Source: Brucella intermedia LMG 3301 (lineage in GTDB: Bacteria; Pseudomonadota; Alphaproteobacteria; Rhizobiales; Rhizobiaceae). Taken from it: a stretch of 64,000 nucleotides of DNA. The notes beneath the pieces are model-generated. The model did no database searches and was not told where the DNA came from. It saw only the letters and a program-made list of their open reading frames with translations. The stretch is taken from the NCBI RefSeq assembly GCF_000182645.1, contig NZ_ACQA01000002.1:868001-932000 (forward strand), in the 5' to 3' direction. Positions 54,501-63,361 of this stretch are shown one piece after another. The position numbers and the translations under genes were made by a program. The stretch's first letter is position 1, and every line of letters starts with the position of its first letter.

Positions 54501-55139
54501 GACATTCCGATGAATGCGGGTTGCCTGCGCCCGATCAAGATTATCGTGCCGGAAGGCTCCATGCTTTCACCACGCTATCCGGCAGCGGTCGTGGCCGGAA
54601 ATGTCGAGGTAAGTCAGGCTGTTACCAACTGTCTGTTTGGCGCGACCAGGGCGATGGCCGCAGCCCAAGGCACCATGAACAATCTGACATTCGGCAACGA
54701 CGAATATCAATATTACGAAACCATCTGCTCGGGCGCACCAGCCGGCCCCGGCTTCAATGGCGCGGATGCGGTGCATACACATATGACCAATTCACGCCTG
54801 ACCGACCCGGAAATTCTTGAAACCCGTTTTCCGGTATTGCTGGAAGATTTCCACATTCGGGAAGGATCGGGCGGCAAGGGCAAATGGAGCGCTGGCGACG
54901 GCACCAAGCGCACGATCCGGGCATTGAAGAGGCTGGAATTCGCCATTCTCTCCGGGCATCGCCGCGTGGCGCCCTTCGGCCTCGATGGCGGCGAGGCGGG
55001 ACAAACCGGCCGTAACGAAGTGCGCCGCGGGGACGGTTCGGTTGAAGTGCTTGGCAATTGCGACCAGACCGTTCTGGAGGCAGGTGAAGCCTTCACCGTC
55101 GTCACACCGACCGGTGGCGGGTACGGAAAACCGGAATAA
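51516..55139 (+). CDS. 5-oxoprolinase / hydantoinase family protein (HyuA-HyuB fusion)
   Basis: 1207-residue cytoplasmic enzyme. The N-terminal ~690 residues are the HyuA-like ATP-binding part ([18 protein letters not shown] at the start, [18 protein letters not shown] and [17 protein letters not shown] later). From about residue 700 the HyuB-like part follows ([38 protein letters not shown]-like [16 protein letters not shown]). The single-chain layout matches ATP-dependent 5-oxoprolinase, which converts pyroglutamate to glutamate, rather than the split hydantoinase or acetone carboxylase. ATG 51516 is chosen because GAGGGAG precedes it; the frame opens at 51483. It is divergent from the MarR/peptide-ABC/M14 operon. 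Confidence 0.9.
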   Translation: MSGTGRGVWDFWIDRGGTFTDVIGRDPQGQLHARKVLSENPSAYKDAAVQGIRLHLSLKAGDPVPAGIIGEVRMGTTVATNALLERKGERLALVTTRGFRDALRIGYQERKNIFATEIIKPEALYEKVIELNERVQADGTIETALDPAEAESALVALKEQGYKSIAIALMHAYKFPAHEAEIARIARDLGFEQVSVSHEVSPLIKLVGRGDTTVVDAYLSPVLRRYVAQVSNELDVERTGARVMFMMSSGGLTAADLFQGKDAILSGPAGGVVGLARTGETAGFPKVIGFDMGGTSTDVAHFDGEYERAFETEVAGVRVRAPMMLIHTVAAGGGSILHYDAGRFRVGPDSAGANPGPACYRNGGPLAVTDANVMLGKLLPEFFPAIFGPEQNQPLDVERVRELFTALAAEIGDGRSPEAVADGFIRIAVANMVEAIKKISVQRGYDVTRYALNCFGGAGGQHACLVADALGMKSILLHPMSGLLSAYGMGLADIRATRQKALGVPLDIDAPKALKELGEELAQECVAELTIQGIEADAIERHLRAHIRYAGTDTVLSVEATFPEEDSADRLRAEFEAAHKRRFGFIAENKALVIDAVEVEAVGGGAGETESAQSLESDLEAATAERTRFFSQGELHDAGVVLREQMQRGQTVTGPAIIIEKNQTIVIEDGWQARLSAHDHVVLTRIKALPARTAIGTEADPVMLEIFNNLFMSIAEQMGVTLQNTAYSVNIKERLDFSCAVFDAAGNLVANAPHMPVHLGSMDASVATAIRENSEIKPGDVFLINAPYNGGTHLPDLTVCTPVFDDDNRVIRFWVASRGHHADIGGISPGSMSPLAVNIEQEGVYIDNFKLVARGTFREDALADLLTGATYPVRNLTQNVNDLKAQIAANEKGVAELKKMIGLFGEDVVKAYMGHVQDNAAESVRRVLDKLPDGHFTYEMDQGCKIEVRVTIDKEKREATVDFTGTSEQRSDNFNAPQPVTRAAVLYVFRVLVEGDIPMNAGCLRPIKIIVPEGSMLSPRYPAAVVAGNVEVSQAVTNCLFGATRAMAAAQGTMNNLTFGNDEYQYYETICSGAPAGPGFNGADAVHTHMTNSRLTDPEILETRFPVLLEDFHIREGSGGKGKWSAGDGTKRTIRALKRLEFAILSGHRRVAPFGLDGGEAGQTGRNEVRRGDGSVEVLGNCDQTVLEAGEAFTVVTPTGGGYGKPE

Positions 55140-55158
55140 TCCGACATTCTAAAGATTT

Positions 55159-55181
55159 CGCCGCCTTCAAGGCGGCGTTTT
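55159..55181 (+). terminator. Intrinsic terminator after the oxoprolinase gene
   Basis: A 7-bp G/C stem (CGCCGCC 55159-55165 with GGCGGCG 55171-55177), extendable by two A-T pairs, followed by TTTTCATTT. It lies 20 bp after the stop. Confidence 0.85.
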
Positions 55182-55402
55182 CATTTCGAGGCATACCTTA
55201 GCGAGCCAGAATCCCGACGATCAATGGAAGCGTCTTCCTGTTTCTCATCTGGACAAATACCCCAGATGGAATACAATTTCATCCTGTCGCTGATAATTAG
55301 AAATAAACTCTCAATTGAGGGACGTTGCGACCCGGTTTCGACGCATCATTAGAATTAAATTTCTGCGATCAATAGGACATCAACCAGATCACGGATACCA
55401 CA
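55182..55402. other. Promoter region of the cystine-type ABC operon
   Basis: About 220 bp with no gene. Two dyads are visible: CATCTGG (55246-55252) with CCAGATG (55262-55268), and the 10-base palindrome CTCAATTGAG (55310-55319). Either may be an operator. Confidence 0.35.
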
Positions 55403-56176
55403 ATGAAATTCGCTCAGATTCTCGCTACCGCAGGCATCATTCAGGCAGTTCTCCTCACTGGCGCAATGGCCGGAGAAAATCTCGACGCCATCAAGTCGGC
55501 TGGTGTCTTGAAAATTGGGACTGAAGGCACCTATGCGCCGTTTACCTATCACGACAAGGACAACAAGCTCGTTGGTTTCGACGTCGAAATCGGTGAAGCG
55601 GTTGCCGCCAAGCTCGGCGTTAAGCCGGAATTCGTTGAAGGCAAATGGGATGGTCTCATCGCAGGTCTTGATGCCAAGCGTTATGACGCCGTCATCAATC
55701 AGGTAGGCATTACCGAAGAACGCCAGAAGAAATTCAACTTCTCCAATCCCTATATCGTTTCGAAGGTCGTTCTGATCGTCAACGACAAGAACGATACGAT
55801 CAAGGACTTTGCGGATCTCAAGGGCAAGAAATCGGCTCAGTCCCTCACCAGCAACTATGGGAAACTGGCGAAGGAAGCTGGCGCCGAACTCGTTGCTACT
55901 GATGGCTTCGACCAGTCGATCCAGCTGGTTTTGACCGGCCGCGCCGACGCCACACTTAATGACAGCTTGTCATTCCTCGATTTCAAGAAGCACCAACCGA
56001 AGGCACCGGTCAAGGTTGTCGCCGAAAAGGAAAATGCGGATGCGTCCGGCATTATTGTCCGCAAGGGCGACGACGAACTCGTGGCGGCCATCAACAAGGC
56101 CCTCGATGAAATCAAGGCCGACGGCACCTACGACAAGATTTCGCAGAAATATTTTGGCCAGGACGTCTCCAAGTAA
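55403..56176 (+). CDS. Cystine/polar amino acid ABC transporter binding protein (FliY/TcyJ-like)
   Basis: 257-residue periplasmic binding protein with a signal peptide cut after AMAG or so (residue 23). It is close to cystine-binding FliY/TcyJ: LKIGTEGTYAPFTYHDKDNK, GFDVEIGEAVAAKLGVKPEFVE, NQVGITEERQKKFNFSNPY. It delivers cystine or related amino acids to the permease and ATPase encoded downstream. A strong hairpin follows its stop, so this subunit should be made in excess. Confidence 0.9.
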   Translation: MKFAQILATAGIIQAVLLTGAMAGENLDAIKSAGVLKIGTEGTYAPFTYHDKDNKLVGFDVEIGEAVAAKLGVKPEFVEGKWDGLIAGLDAKRYDAVINQVGITEERQKKFNFSNPYIVSKVVLIVNDKNDTIKDFADLKGKKSAQSLTSNYGKLAKEAGAELVATDGFDQSIQLVLTGRADATLNDSLSFLDFKKHQPKAPVKVVAEKENADASGIIVRKGDDELVAAINKALDEIKADGTYDKISQKYFGQDVSK

Positions 56177-56198
56177 GCGTCGTCTCGGTTCATGCCGC

Positions 56199-56230
56199 GA
56201 AGCCGGAAGCTACTTCCGGCTTCGTTTTAT
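56199..56230 (+). terminator. Terminator-like hairpin after the binding-protein gene
   Basis: A 10-bp perfect stem (GAAGCCGGAA 56199-56208 with TTCCGGCTTC 56214-56223), a 5-base loop and GTTTTATTG. It lies 22 bp past the stop, within the operon, and probably gives partial termination. Confidence 0.8.
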
Positions 56231-56339
56231 TGTGAGCGCGAAAAACTATTCCAACGACATGAATGCCAGACTGTATAAGATATGAGCGCCCAGCTTCATT
56301 TCAGTCTGACGCTTAGATATTGATGAGGAGCCGAAGAAC

Positions 56340-57020
56340 GTGCCCGACTGGCTTCAACTAATGGCGGAGTCCCTGCCCACCCTTCTGTGGGCTGGATTGA
56401 TTTTCACCATCCCCCTCACTCTTTTGTCCTTTGCTTTCGGCCTTACGTTGGGCCTGTTGACAGCACTTGTACGGCTATTCGCGCCGCTCTGGCTTTCGTC
56501 CATCGCCCGCTTTTATGTCTGGATATTCCGCGGCACACCACTGCTTGTGCAGTTGTTCGTAATCTTTTACGGCCTGCCCAGTGCAGGCATCTATCTGGAT
56601 GCTTTTCCTGCGGCGGTAATCGGCTTCACCCTAAGCGTCGGCGCCTATAGTTCGGAGATAATCCGGGCTGTGATATCAGCCGTTCCGAAAGGTCAATGGG
56701 AAGCCGCTTATTCCATCGGGATGAGTTGGCGTCAGGCCCTCTCGCGCACCATTCTGCCACAGGCGACCCGTACGGCAGTACCACCGCTTTCCAATTCCTT
56801 CATTTCCCTGGTGAAGGATACCTCGCTCGCCGCCGCAATCACAGTGCCGGAGCTTTTCCAATCAGCACAACGCATCGTGGCCACCACTTATGAACCTCTC
56901 ATCCTCTATATCGAAGCGGCTCTGATCTATCTGGTGATGAGTTCCGTTCTCTCTGCCCTGCAGGTACGGCTGGAACGACGCTTCGGTCGCTATGGCGGCA
57001 CGCTGGAGACAAACGCATGA
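56340..57020 (+). CDS. Amino acid ABC transporter permease (TcyL-like)
   Basis: 226-residue HisM/GlnP-family permease with about five hydrophobic segments. FYVWIFRGTPLLVQLFVIFYG and GAYSSEIIRAVISAVPKGQWEAA, with the EAA loop, are diagnostic. GTG 56340 starts the gene with GAGGAG 10 bases upstream. It overlaps the ATPase gene by 4 bp. Confidence 0.92.
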   Translation: MPDWLQLMAESLPTLLWAGLIFTIPLTLLSFAFGLTLGLLTALVRLFAPLWLSSIARFYVWIFRGTPLLVQLFVIFYGLPSAGIYLDAFPAAVIGFTLSVGAYSSEIIRAVISAVPKGQWEAAYSIGMSWRQALSRTILPQATRTAVPPLSNSFISLVKDTSLAAAITVPELFQSAQRIVATTYEPLILYIEAALIYLVMSSVLSALQVRLERRFGRYGGTLETNA

Positions 57021-57778
57021 TCGAGCTGCAACACATCGTGAAGCGTTTTGACGACGCGGTCATTCTCAACGACATCAACGTTGCAATTGCAGAGGGAACG
57101 GTAACCGCGCTTGTGGGCCCGTCCGGCGGCGGCAAGAGCACGCTGTTGCGCTGCATCAATCTGCTGGAGGTACCGACCTCCGGCACTCTTGTTCTGGGTG
57201 GCCAGAGCCTCAGCTTCGAGCCTGACCGCAAGCCCAGCTGGCAAGCGATCCAGTCAATCCGCCGCCAGACGGGTATGGTTTTTCAGAACTTCCAGCTCTT
57301 TCCACACCAGACAGCGATCCAGAATGTGATGGAAGGACTCGTTACCGTCCTGAAATGGCCGAAGGACAGGGCCAAGGAACGTGCGATGGAACTGCTCACG
57401 AAAGTGGGCATGGCGCACAAGGCAGATGCCTGGCCTTCGACCCTTTCCGGTGGACAGCAGCAACGCATCGCTATTGCGCGTGCACTGGCACCCTCGCCGC
57501 GTGTGCTGTTATGCGACGAACCTACCTCGGCGCTCGACCCCGAGTTGGCATCAGAGGTCGTTGATGTTCTGAGCAAGCTCGCCCGGGAAGGCACAACCAT
57601 GGTGATCGCGACACATGATCTGCGGCTTGCATCGAAGATTGCAAAAAATGTCGTCTTCCTCGAGTCGGGCAATATTGTTGAAACCGGCTCCGCACACGAA
57701 GTTTTCACCCGGCCTACGCGTGAGCGCACGAAACAATTCGTCGCGACAATCAACGCAGCCCATACTTACGATATTTAA
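57017..57778 (+). CDS. Amino acid ABC transporter ATPase (TcyN-like)
   Basis: 253-residue ATPase of the polar amino acid group. Walker A GPSGGGKST, signature LSGGQQQRIAIARAL, Walker B VLLCDEPTSALDPE and the switch His in VIATHDLRLA are intact. ATGA overlap with the permease gene shows coupling. With the FliY-like protein it forms a likely cystine importer. Confidence 0.93.
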   Translation: MIELQHIVKRFDDAVILNDINVAIAEGTVTALVGPSGGGKSTLLRCINLLEVPTSGTLVLGGQSLSFEPDRKPSWQAIQSIRRQTGMVFQNFQLFPHQTAIQNVMEGLVTVLKWPKDRAKERAMELLTKVGMAHKADAWPSTLSGGQQQRIAIARALAPSPRVLLCDEPTSALDPELASEVVDVLSKLAREGTTMVIATHDLRLASKIAKNVVFLESGNIVETGSAHEVFTRPTRERTKQFVATINAAHTYDI

Positions 57779-57801
57779 CCTGTAGCCAGGTCGGTTCCGT
57801 A

Positions 57802-57828
57802 AGGGCTTTCGCCACCAGCGAAAGCCCT
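57802..57828 (+). terminator. Hairpin after the cystine-type ABC operon
   Basis: An 11-bp perfect stem (AGGGCTTTCGC 57802-57812 with GCGAAAGCCCT 57818-57828) around a 5-base loop, 23 bp after the operon's last stop. No T-run follows, so termination may be weak or need Rho. Confidence 0.55.
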
Positions 57829-57999
57829 CGGCACGCCGTTGGTTCAAATTTCATACGTGTATTCGAAATTTTCCGGCGGCTCCCGACAGCCTGCCCCTTG
57901 GTAAAACAGAAAACCACTGTTACATTATGCACAACGTAGAAATTGAAGCGCCTTGCTTGCGTCCTCACAGGTTCGCGCGGCGCCATAAGGACAAGAACC

Positions 58000-59544
58000 T
58001 TGAAGAACCCCGACGAGCGCACCGCAGAAACGGTGCATCAAGGGGCGTCCGGCGGACAATCGGGCAATTCGCAAGCCTGGAATCCGTCCGATAACGGCAA
58101 GCGCAGACCGCGCAAAAAAGCCGTTGCAGATATCGGTAATGCCCGTAGTGCATCCGATTCAGGACGCTCAAAAGCACAGGACGAAACCGAAGGCACGAGT
58201 TCGCAGGCCCAGCGTAAACGTGCGCGTCGGCGTCGGCGCGGCAAGTCCGTGCCAGCCCTTGAAACCTCGTCACAAAAGCCAGCCGCTACAGATCCGGGCA
58301 ACAACCAACAGCGGTCTTCCGGGAAAATCTCGAATCGCCGCCGGCGTGCACGTAAAAAGAAGCAATCGCGGCAACTTGGTGCTCAGACGCCGCCGGCAGC
58401 TGAAGTATCGGTCAAGACTTCGCATAATGCTGTGCGTGCAGAGAACCCGCACGTCCCTGTCCAAAACAAGCGTAAGGGCACCAATGGCCAGACGCCCAGA
58501 GCCAGCAACGGCGTGCAGCACGACAAGGGTGATGCCCCCCTTTACGCAGCTTTGGATCTCGGCACCAACAATTGCCGGTTGCTGGTAGCATCCCCGACAA
58601 GACCTGGTCAGTTCCGGGTCGTGGATGCGTTTTCGCGGATTGTGCGGCTTGGGGAAGGCTTGAGCGCCACCGGTCGGCTCAGTGACAATGCAATGGATCG
58701 CGCAGTGGAAGCGCTGAAGATTTGCCGCGACAAACTGGCAGGGAAAAAAATCAGACGGTCGAGGCTGATCGCGACCGAAGCCTGCCGTTCGGCATCGAAT
58801 GGCGAGCAGTTTCTGGAACGAGTCCGTGCGGAAACCGGTCTTGAACTGGAGATCGTGGACCGGCAAACAGAGGCCCGCCTGGCAGTTTCTGGGTGCGGCA
58901 CTCTGGTAACTCGTGAAACGGATGCCGTGGTGTTGTTCGATATTGGCGGCGGTTCTTCAGAAATCGCCCTGATCGATGTTTCCCGTCGACGGTCCCCACG
59001 CCTTGCCGAGCACATCATGGCCTGGACGTCTCTTCCCGTCGGCGTCGTGACGCTGGCAGAACGTTTCGGCGGACGGAATGTCACGCAGGAAAGCTTCGAT
59101 TCCATGGTTTCCCATGTAACCGATCTGCTTGCGCAATTTGCCGAGCGGCAGTGCCTTGGGAACCTTACCGCCAGCCCGCGCTTCCATCTGCTTGGCACAT
59201 CCGGAACTGTGACCACTCTGGCCGGAATACATCTCGGACTTGAACGCTACGACCGTCGGCGAGTCGACGGAATGTGGATGGGCGCCGAAGACGTAACGCA
59301 AATGACCAACCGCCTGCTGTCGTGGGATTTTGATGCACGCGTAGCCAACCCGTGTATTGGCGCGGATCGCGCCGATCTGGTATTGGCAGGCTGTGCTATC
59401 CTTGACGCAATACGCAAAGTGTGGCCGAGCGAGAAGCTACTCGTTGCCGACCGTGGTCTGCGTGAAGGCATTTTGACCGAACTGATGTCGCGCGATGGCG
59501 CATGGCGGCACAATCGCGCAACAGGCGCTAGAAACAGGCACTGA
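58000..59544 (+). CDS. Ppx/GppA family phosphatase with basic N-terminal extension
   Basis: 514-residue protein. The C-terminal ~340 residues are an exopolyphosphatase/pppGpp phosphatase domain: [59 protein letters not shown] and [18 protein letters not shown]. The first ~170 residues are low-complexity and rich in Arg, Lys, Ser and Gln (clusters [11 protein letters not shown] and RRRRARKKK), likely disordered and nucleic-acid or polyphosphate binding. TTG 58000 has AAGGA eight bases upstream; the frame is open from 57943 without a site. Its stop overlaps the rlmE start (TGATG). Confidence 0.9.
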   Translation: MKNPDERTAETVHQGASGGQSGNSQAWNPSDNGKRRPRKKAVADIGNARSASDSGRSKAQDETEGTSSQAQRKRARRRRRGKSVPALETSSQKPAATDPGNNQQRSSGKISNRRRRARKKKQSRQLGAQTPPAAEVSVKTSHNAVRAENPHVPVQNKRKGTNGQTPRASNGVQHDKGDAPLYAALDLGTNNCRLLVASPTRPGQFRVVDAFSRIVRLGEGLSATGRLSDNAMDRAVEALKICRDKLAGKKIRRSRLIATEACRSASNGEQFLERVRAETGLELEIVDRQTEARLAVSGCGTLVTRETDAVVLFDIGGGSSEIALIDVSRRRSPRLAEHIMAWTSLPVGVVTLAERFGGRNVTQESFDSMVSHVTDLLAQFAERQCLGNLTASPRFHLLGTSGTVTTLAGIHLGLERYDRRRVDGMWMGAEDVTQMTNRLLSWDFDARVANPCIGADRADLVLAGCAILDAIRKVWPSEKLLVADRGLREGILTELMSRDGAWRHNRATGARNRH

Positions 59545-60269
59545 TGATGAGCAAGACAGGCGGCAATAAAAGCGGAGTGAAAACTGGCGGTCGCGGGGGC
59601 GCGGGCTCCAGCAATCTGCAGGTGCGCGTGAAGAAAAAGGCAGGCACGATCAAGGAATCGTCGCGCCGTTGGCTTCAACGCCACCTGAACGATCCTTACG
59701 TGCATAAGTCCAAGCAAGACGGCTATCGTTCACGTGCGGCCTACAAGCTCATTGAAATCAACGACCGTTATAATCTGCTCAAAAAAGGCCAAAAGATCAT
59801 CGATCTCGGGGCCGCGCCGGGCGGGTGGTCCCAAATTGCGGCCAAGGTTGTCGGTTCAACCGACGAAGACCCGCACGTCGTTGGCATAGACTATCTCCAC
59901 GTCGATCCCCTTCCCGGCGTCGTTCTGCTGGAAATGGATTTTCTGGACGACGAAGCACCGCGGAAGCTGATGGAAGCTCTGGGAGACAAACCCGATCTGG
60001 TCATTTCGGACATGGCTGCCCCGACCACCGGCCACCGCCGTACCGATCATCTGCGCACCGTACATCTTTGCGAAGTCGCTGCCGATTTTGCCATTTCGGT
60101 TCTAAAGCCGGGTGGACATTTTCTTACAAAGACTTTCCAGGGCGGCACCGAAAACGAACTCCTGGCACTGCTCAAGCAGAAATTCCGCTCTGTGCATCAT
60201 GTAAAGCCACCGGCATCCCGCGCCGAGTCCGTGGAGCTTTATCTGCTCGCTCGCGATTTCAAGGGCTAA
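59544..60269 (+). CDS. rlmE: 23S rRNA (uridine-2'-O-)-methyltransferase RlmE (FtsJ)
   Basis: 241-residue SAM-dependent methyltransferase that modifies U2552 (E. coli numbering) in the ribosomal A-loop. The SAM motif is [14 protein letters not shown], and the catalytic tetrad K-D-K-E is visible in [25 protein letters not shown] and AESVELYL. It has a lysine/glycine-rich start of about 35 residues beyond the E. coli form. Two ATG codons in a row (59544, 59547) overlap the upstream stop, so translation is coupled to the ppx/gppA gene, a pairing common in Rhizobiales. Confidence 0.96.
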   Translation: MMSKTGGNKSGVKTGGRGGAGSSNLQVRVKKKAGTIKESSRRWLQRHLNDPYVHKSKQDGYRSRAAYKLIEINDRYNLLKKGQKIIDLGAAPGGWSQIAAKVVGSTDEDPHVVGIDYLHVDPLPGVVLLEMDFLDDEAPRKLMEALGDKPDLVISDMAAPTTGHRRTDHLRTVHLCEVAADFAISVLKPGGHFLTKTFQGGTENELLALLKQKFRSVHHVKPPASRAESVELYLLARDFKG

Positions 60270-60272
60270 GGC

Positions 60273-61748
60273 TTATTTTCCAGTGGAGGTACTCGCAGCT
60301 TCTATTGTTGCGTGCTCCTCGCTACGGTGTTTCTTGACGGTCGGCGCGGCTAGTTCCTTGCCAGCATCCGGCGCAAGCCGGGCAAACCAGAGAAAAGCCA
60401 AGGCCGAAACAGCGGCAACCACGAAGAAGCCGATGTGGAAATCTACGAGTTCGAGGTGGGCTCTGCGAAGAGATGTGCTGATCTCCAGAATACCACCTGC
60501 CAATGCGACCCCGATAGCGATGGAAACCTGCTGGGCAACGGCCGTGATGGGCGTAGCCTGACTGGTCTTTTCGTCGGGTATTTCCGCAAAGGCCAGCGCG
60601 TTGACCCCGGTGAAGAACAATGAGCGCGCAAAGCCTCCCACCAACAGAAAACCAATGATGATCCAGTAAGGCGTCGTTGGCGTAAACAGCCCATTGACCG
60701 CAATGAAGCAGGCCGAGATCAAAGAACCTGCCATCAGGGCGCGCCGGAAACCGACAAGGACAAAGATGCGCTTTGCACCGAATTTCATGCTGATCGCGCC
60801 AATTGCCGACACAAATGTCATCATGCCCGATTGAAAGGGTGTGAGACCGAAACCCAGCTGAAACATCAACGGCAACAGAAACGGAATGGCACCAATCCCA
60901 AACCGGAAAATGCTGCCACCAATAACCGCTGCGCGGAACACCTGATTATCAAAAAGCTTCAGGTTCAACAAAGGGTCGTCGACCCTTTTCGCATGCTGTA
61001 GATACAGAACCGTGCAGACGACACCGATTGCAAGGGTGGTAAAACCAACCGCAGGCGGCAAAGCTGGCAGACTGACTACCGACAGTCCGAACACCACCCC
61101 GGACATGGCGATGCCCGAAAGAAAAAAACCTGTCCAATCAAGTCGCTTTACGATGCGCTCGTCGTTATCTGGAAGGAACCGGCTGGCAAACCAGATCCCC
61201 ACGAAACCGATCGGCACGTTGATGAGGAAAATCCAATGCCAGGTCAGGAATGTCGTGATGAAGCCGCCCACCGGCGGGCCGACAAGCGGCCCGACCATCG
61301 CAGGGATTGTCAGCCAGGCCATGGCTGAAACGAGTTCACTGCGTGGGGTCGAACGAATAAGGACGAGACGCCCAACGGGGGTCATCATCGCGCCGCCCAT
61401 GCCCTGCAAAAACCGTGAAATGACGAAAGCGGTGAGTGAATTCGATGCGGCGCAAGCAACGGACCCAACCACGAACACCGCTATCGCCGCCCGAAACACA
61501 TTCTTGGCTCCAAAACGATCAGCCATCCAGCCGCTGACGGGAATAAAAACCGCGAGCGCAACAAGGTAAGCCGTCAGCGCCAGCTTGAGCGCAATGGGGC
61601 TTGTGCCGATATCGGCTGCGATAGCGGGAAGCGAAGTCGAGATGACATTCGAATCCATCTGCTCCATGAACAGGGCTATGGCCAACACGAGAGGAATGAT
61701 GCGATTCACGATGATATTCCGAATAAACGGGCACGAAAGGATCGGCAA
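60273..61748 (-). CDS. MFS transporter, DHA2 (EmrB/QacA) family
   Basis: 491-residue inner-membrane exporter with about 14 hydrophobic segments. Signatures: FMEQMDSNVISTSLPAIAADIG in helix 1, GWMADRFGAKNVF (motif A) and GGAMMTPVGRLVLIRS. Likely drug/proton antiport. A GTG at 61709 (VNRIIPLVL) is an equally plausible start, since no clear ribosome site precedes either. It converges on rlmE with a 3-bp gap and no visible terminator. Confidence 0.9.
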   Translation of the reverse strand: MPILSCPFIRNIIVNRIIPLVLAIALFMEQMDSNVISTSLPAIAADIGTSPIALKLALTAYLVALAVFIPVSGWMADRFGAKNVFRAAIAVFVVGSVACAASNSLTAFVISRFLQGMGGAMMTPVGRLVLIRSTPRSELVSAMAWLTIPAMVGPLVGPPVGGFITTFLTWHWIFLINVPIGFVGIWFASRFLPDNDERIVKRLDWTGFFLSGIAMSGVVFGLSVVSLPALPPAVGFTTLAIGVVCTVLYLQHAKRVDDPLLNLKLFDNQVFRAAVIGGSIFRFGIGAIPFLLPLMFQLGFGLTPFQSGMMTFVSAIGAISMKFGAKRIFVLVGFRRALMAGSLISACFIAVNGLFTPTTPYWIIIGFLLVGGFARSLFFTGVNALAFAEIPDEKTSQATPITAVAQQVSIAIGVALAGGILEISTSLRRAHLELVDFHIGFFVVAAVSALAFLWFARLAPDAGKELAAPTVKKHRSEEHATIEAASTSTGK

Positions 61749-62008
61749 TTCTATGTAGCGCCCAACTAATTATTGCTAGCCGAACGGCGTCACAATGCAG
61801 TGAATGCGCGATAAAATCAGTCATTTCTCGCGGTTTAGGCTCAAGACGATCGCCGTAGACCGGCACCGGAATGCCTCACGCGAGATTTCAGCCGTTCACA
61901 TTTGTGTAAAACAGGGTTGCGCTTCCCGTAACAGCTTGTTACATTTCGTTACAGTTTCACGAAGCTTCGAACCGGGTGGGGGGCCGCTCCGGTTCAAGGA
62001 GGTAGGAA
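61749..62008. other. Divergent promoter region of the MFS and small membrane protein genes
   Basis: About 260 bp without another gene. Three copies of a six-base half-site occur: GTAACA (61928-61933), TGTTAC (61937-61942, inverted) and GTTACA (61948-61953), about 60-80 bp before the small gene. They look like an operator; the factor is unknown. Confidence 0.4.
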
Positions 62009-62110
62009 ATGAACGATATTACAAGAACCGCTATCATCTATGGAATGATGATCATTTCGCTCAACACTGCCCTCGCAGTCGGTCTTCTCGGACTTGATTT
62101 CCTGCGTTAA
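62009..62110 (+). CDS. Small single-span membrane protein (33 residues)
   Basis: 33-residue protein with a short MNDITRT start, one hydrophobic helix (about residues 8-28) and an LDFLR end. The ribosome site AAGGAGGTAGGAA is one of the strongest in the window, and an intrinsic terminator follows 40 bp after the stop, so this is a well-formed monocistronic gene. I recognise no family. It may be a regulatory membrane peptide. Confidence 0.65.
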   Translation: MNDITRTAIIYGMMIISLNTALAVGLLGLDFLR

Positions 62111-62149
62111 CGCGCCCCAAGCAAGTTTTTGCCCTCCAGGCACTCATGA

Positions 62150-62188
62150 AAAAGAGCGTTTCCATTCATTGGAAGCGCTCTTTTCATT
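62150..62188 (+). terminator. Intrinsic terminator after the small membrane protein gene
   Basis: A 15-bp stem with one G-T pair (62150-62164 with 62170-62184), a 5-base loop, and A and T tracts at the base (AAAAGAGCG, CGCTCTTTT). It lies between convergent genes and can act both ways. Confidence 0.85.
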
Positions 62189-62238
62189 TCCAGCGGTTGA
62201 AATGCGCAACCCCGAGACTGCCCTGTCCGAGCCACGGG

Positions 62239-63354
62239 TCAGAGAATGCGGGCCTGACTGTTCGGATCGAAGAAAACCGACTTGTCGAGATTGAAAGCCA
62301 GCCGGGCCGGCTGCCCTGCGGTGATGCGGGCATCGGCGCGTAGACGTGCCACGACATGCTTGCCGCCCAGACGCGTGACCGCGAACGTGTCGGAGCCCGC
62401 CGGCTCGACAACGTCGATAAGGCAGTCGCCTTCCACGATTGCGTCGGCATTGCGGTCTGCTCCATCGGGATCGGTCAATGCCTCGGGGCGGATGCCGAAC
62501 ACGATATCCTTGCCTTCATAGGCACCGAGACCCTGCGGTGCTGTCTTCAACGGAAGCTTGAGCGGTTCGCCCTCACCGCGCTTGAGATTAATCGCATAAC
62601 CCGAACCATTTTTTTCGACCTGTGCTGTCAGCAAATTCATTGCTGGGGAGCCCATGAAATCGGCAACGAACATGTTGGACGGGTTATTATAAATCTCGGC
62701 CGGCGTGCCGAACTGCTGCAAGATTCCATCCTTCAGGACTGCAATCTGGGTAGCCAGCGTCATCGCCTCGATCTGATCGTGCGTCACATATACGATCGTG
62801 GTCTTCATCCGGCTATGCAGCCGTTTGATTTCCGTGCGCATATCAACGCGCAGTTTTGCGTCGAGATTCGATAGCGGTTCATCAAAAAGGAAGACCTGAG
62901 GATTGCGCACCAGAGCACGCCCCATGGCCACGCGCTGACGTTGGCCACCGGAAAGCTGGCTCGGCTTGCGATCCAGCAAATGACCGATCTGGAGTATGTC
63001 GGCGACTTCCTGAATAGCCTTGTCACGCTCGGCCTTTGGAACCTTGCGAATTTCCATGCCGAAAGCGATGTTCCCGGCAACCGTCATATTCGGGTAAAGC
63101 GCATAGGACTGGAAGACCATTGCAATATCGCGCTGCGACGGATGCAGCCCTGCAATAGACTTGCCGTTGATTGAGATGTCCCCGGAAGTGATGGGCTCAA
63201 GCCCAGCAATCGTGTTGAGCAGCGTGGACTTGCCGCAGCCGGACGGCCCGACGAGAACCAGAAAACCGCCTTCGTCGATCTCGATATTGATATCCTTCAA
63301 AACCGAAACATTGCCGTAGGACTTGTAGAGGTCGGATATTTTCAGAAAAGACAT
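62239..63354 (-). CDS. Carbohydrate ABC transporter ATPase (UgpC/MalK family)
   Basis: 371-residue ATPase of the sugar-import CUT1 group. Walker A GPSGCGKST, signature LSGGQRQRVAMGRAL, Walker B VFLFDEPLSNLDAKLR and the switch His in VYVTHDQIEAMTLA lie in the first 235 residues. The C-terminal part is the MalK-type TOBE regulatory domain (FGIRPEALTD, GGKHVVARLRAD). ATG 63354 is preferred over TTG 63360; AAGGGAT precedes it. It follows a permease gene by 7 bp. Confidence 0.93.
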   Translation of the reverse strand: MSFLKISDLYKSYGNVSVLKDINIEIDEGGFLVLVGPSGCGKSTLLNTIAGLEPITSGDISINGKSIAGLHPSQRDIAMVFQSYALYPNMTVAGNIAFGMEIRKVPKAERDKAIQEVADILQIGHLLDRKPSQLSGGQRQRVAMGRALVRNPQVFLFDEPLSNLDAKLRVDMRTEIKRLHSRMKTTIVYVTHDQIEAMTLATQIAVLKDGILQQFGTPAEIYNNPSNMFVADFMGSPAMNLLTAQVEKNGSGYAINLKRGEGEPLKLPLKTAPQGLGAYEGKDIVFGIRPEALTDPDGADRNADAIVEGDCLIDVVEPAGSDTFAVTRLGGKHVVARLRADARITAGQPARLAFNLDKSVFFDPNSQARIL

Positions 63355-63361
63355 TTGCAAC

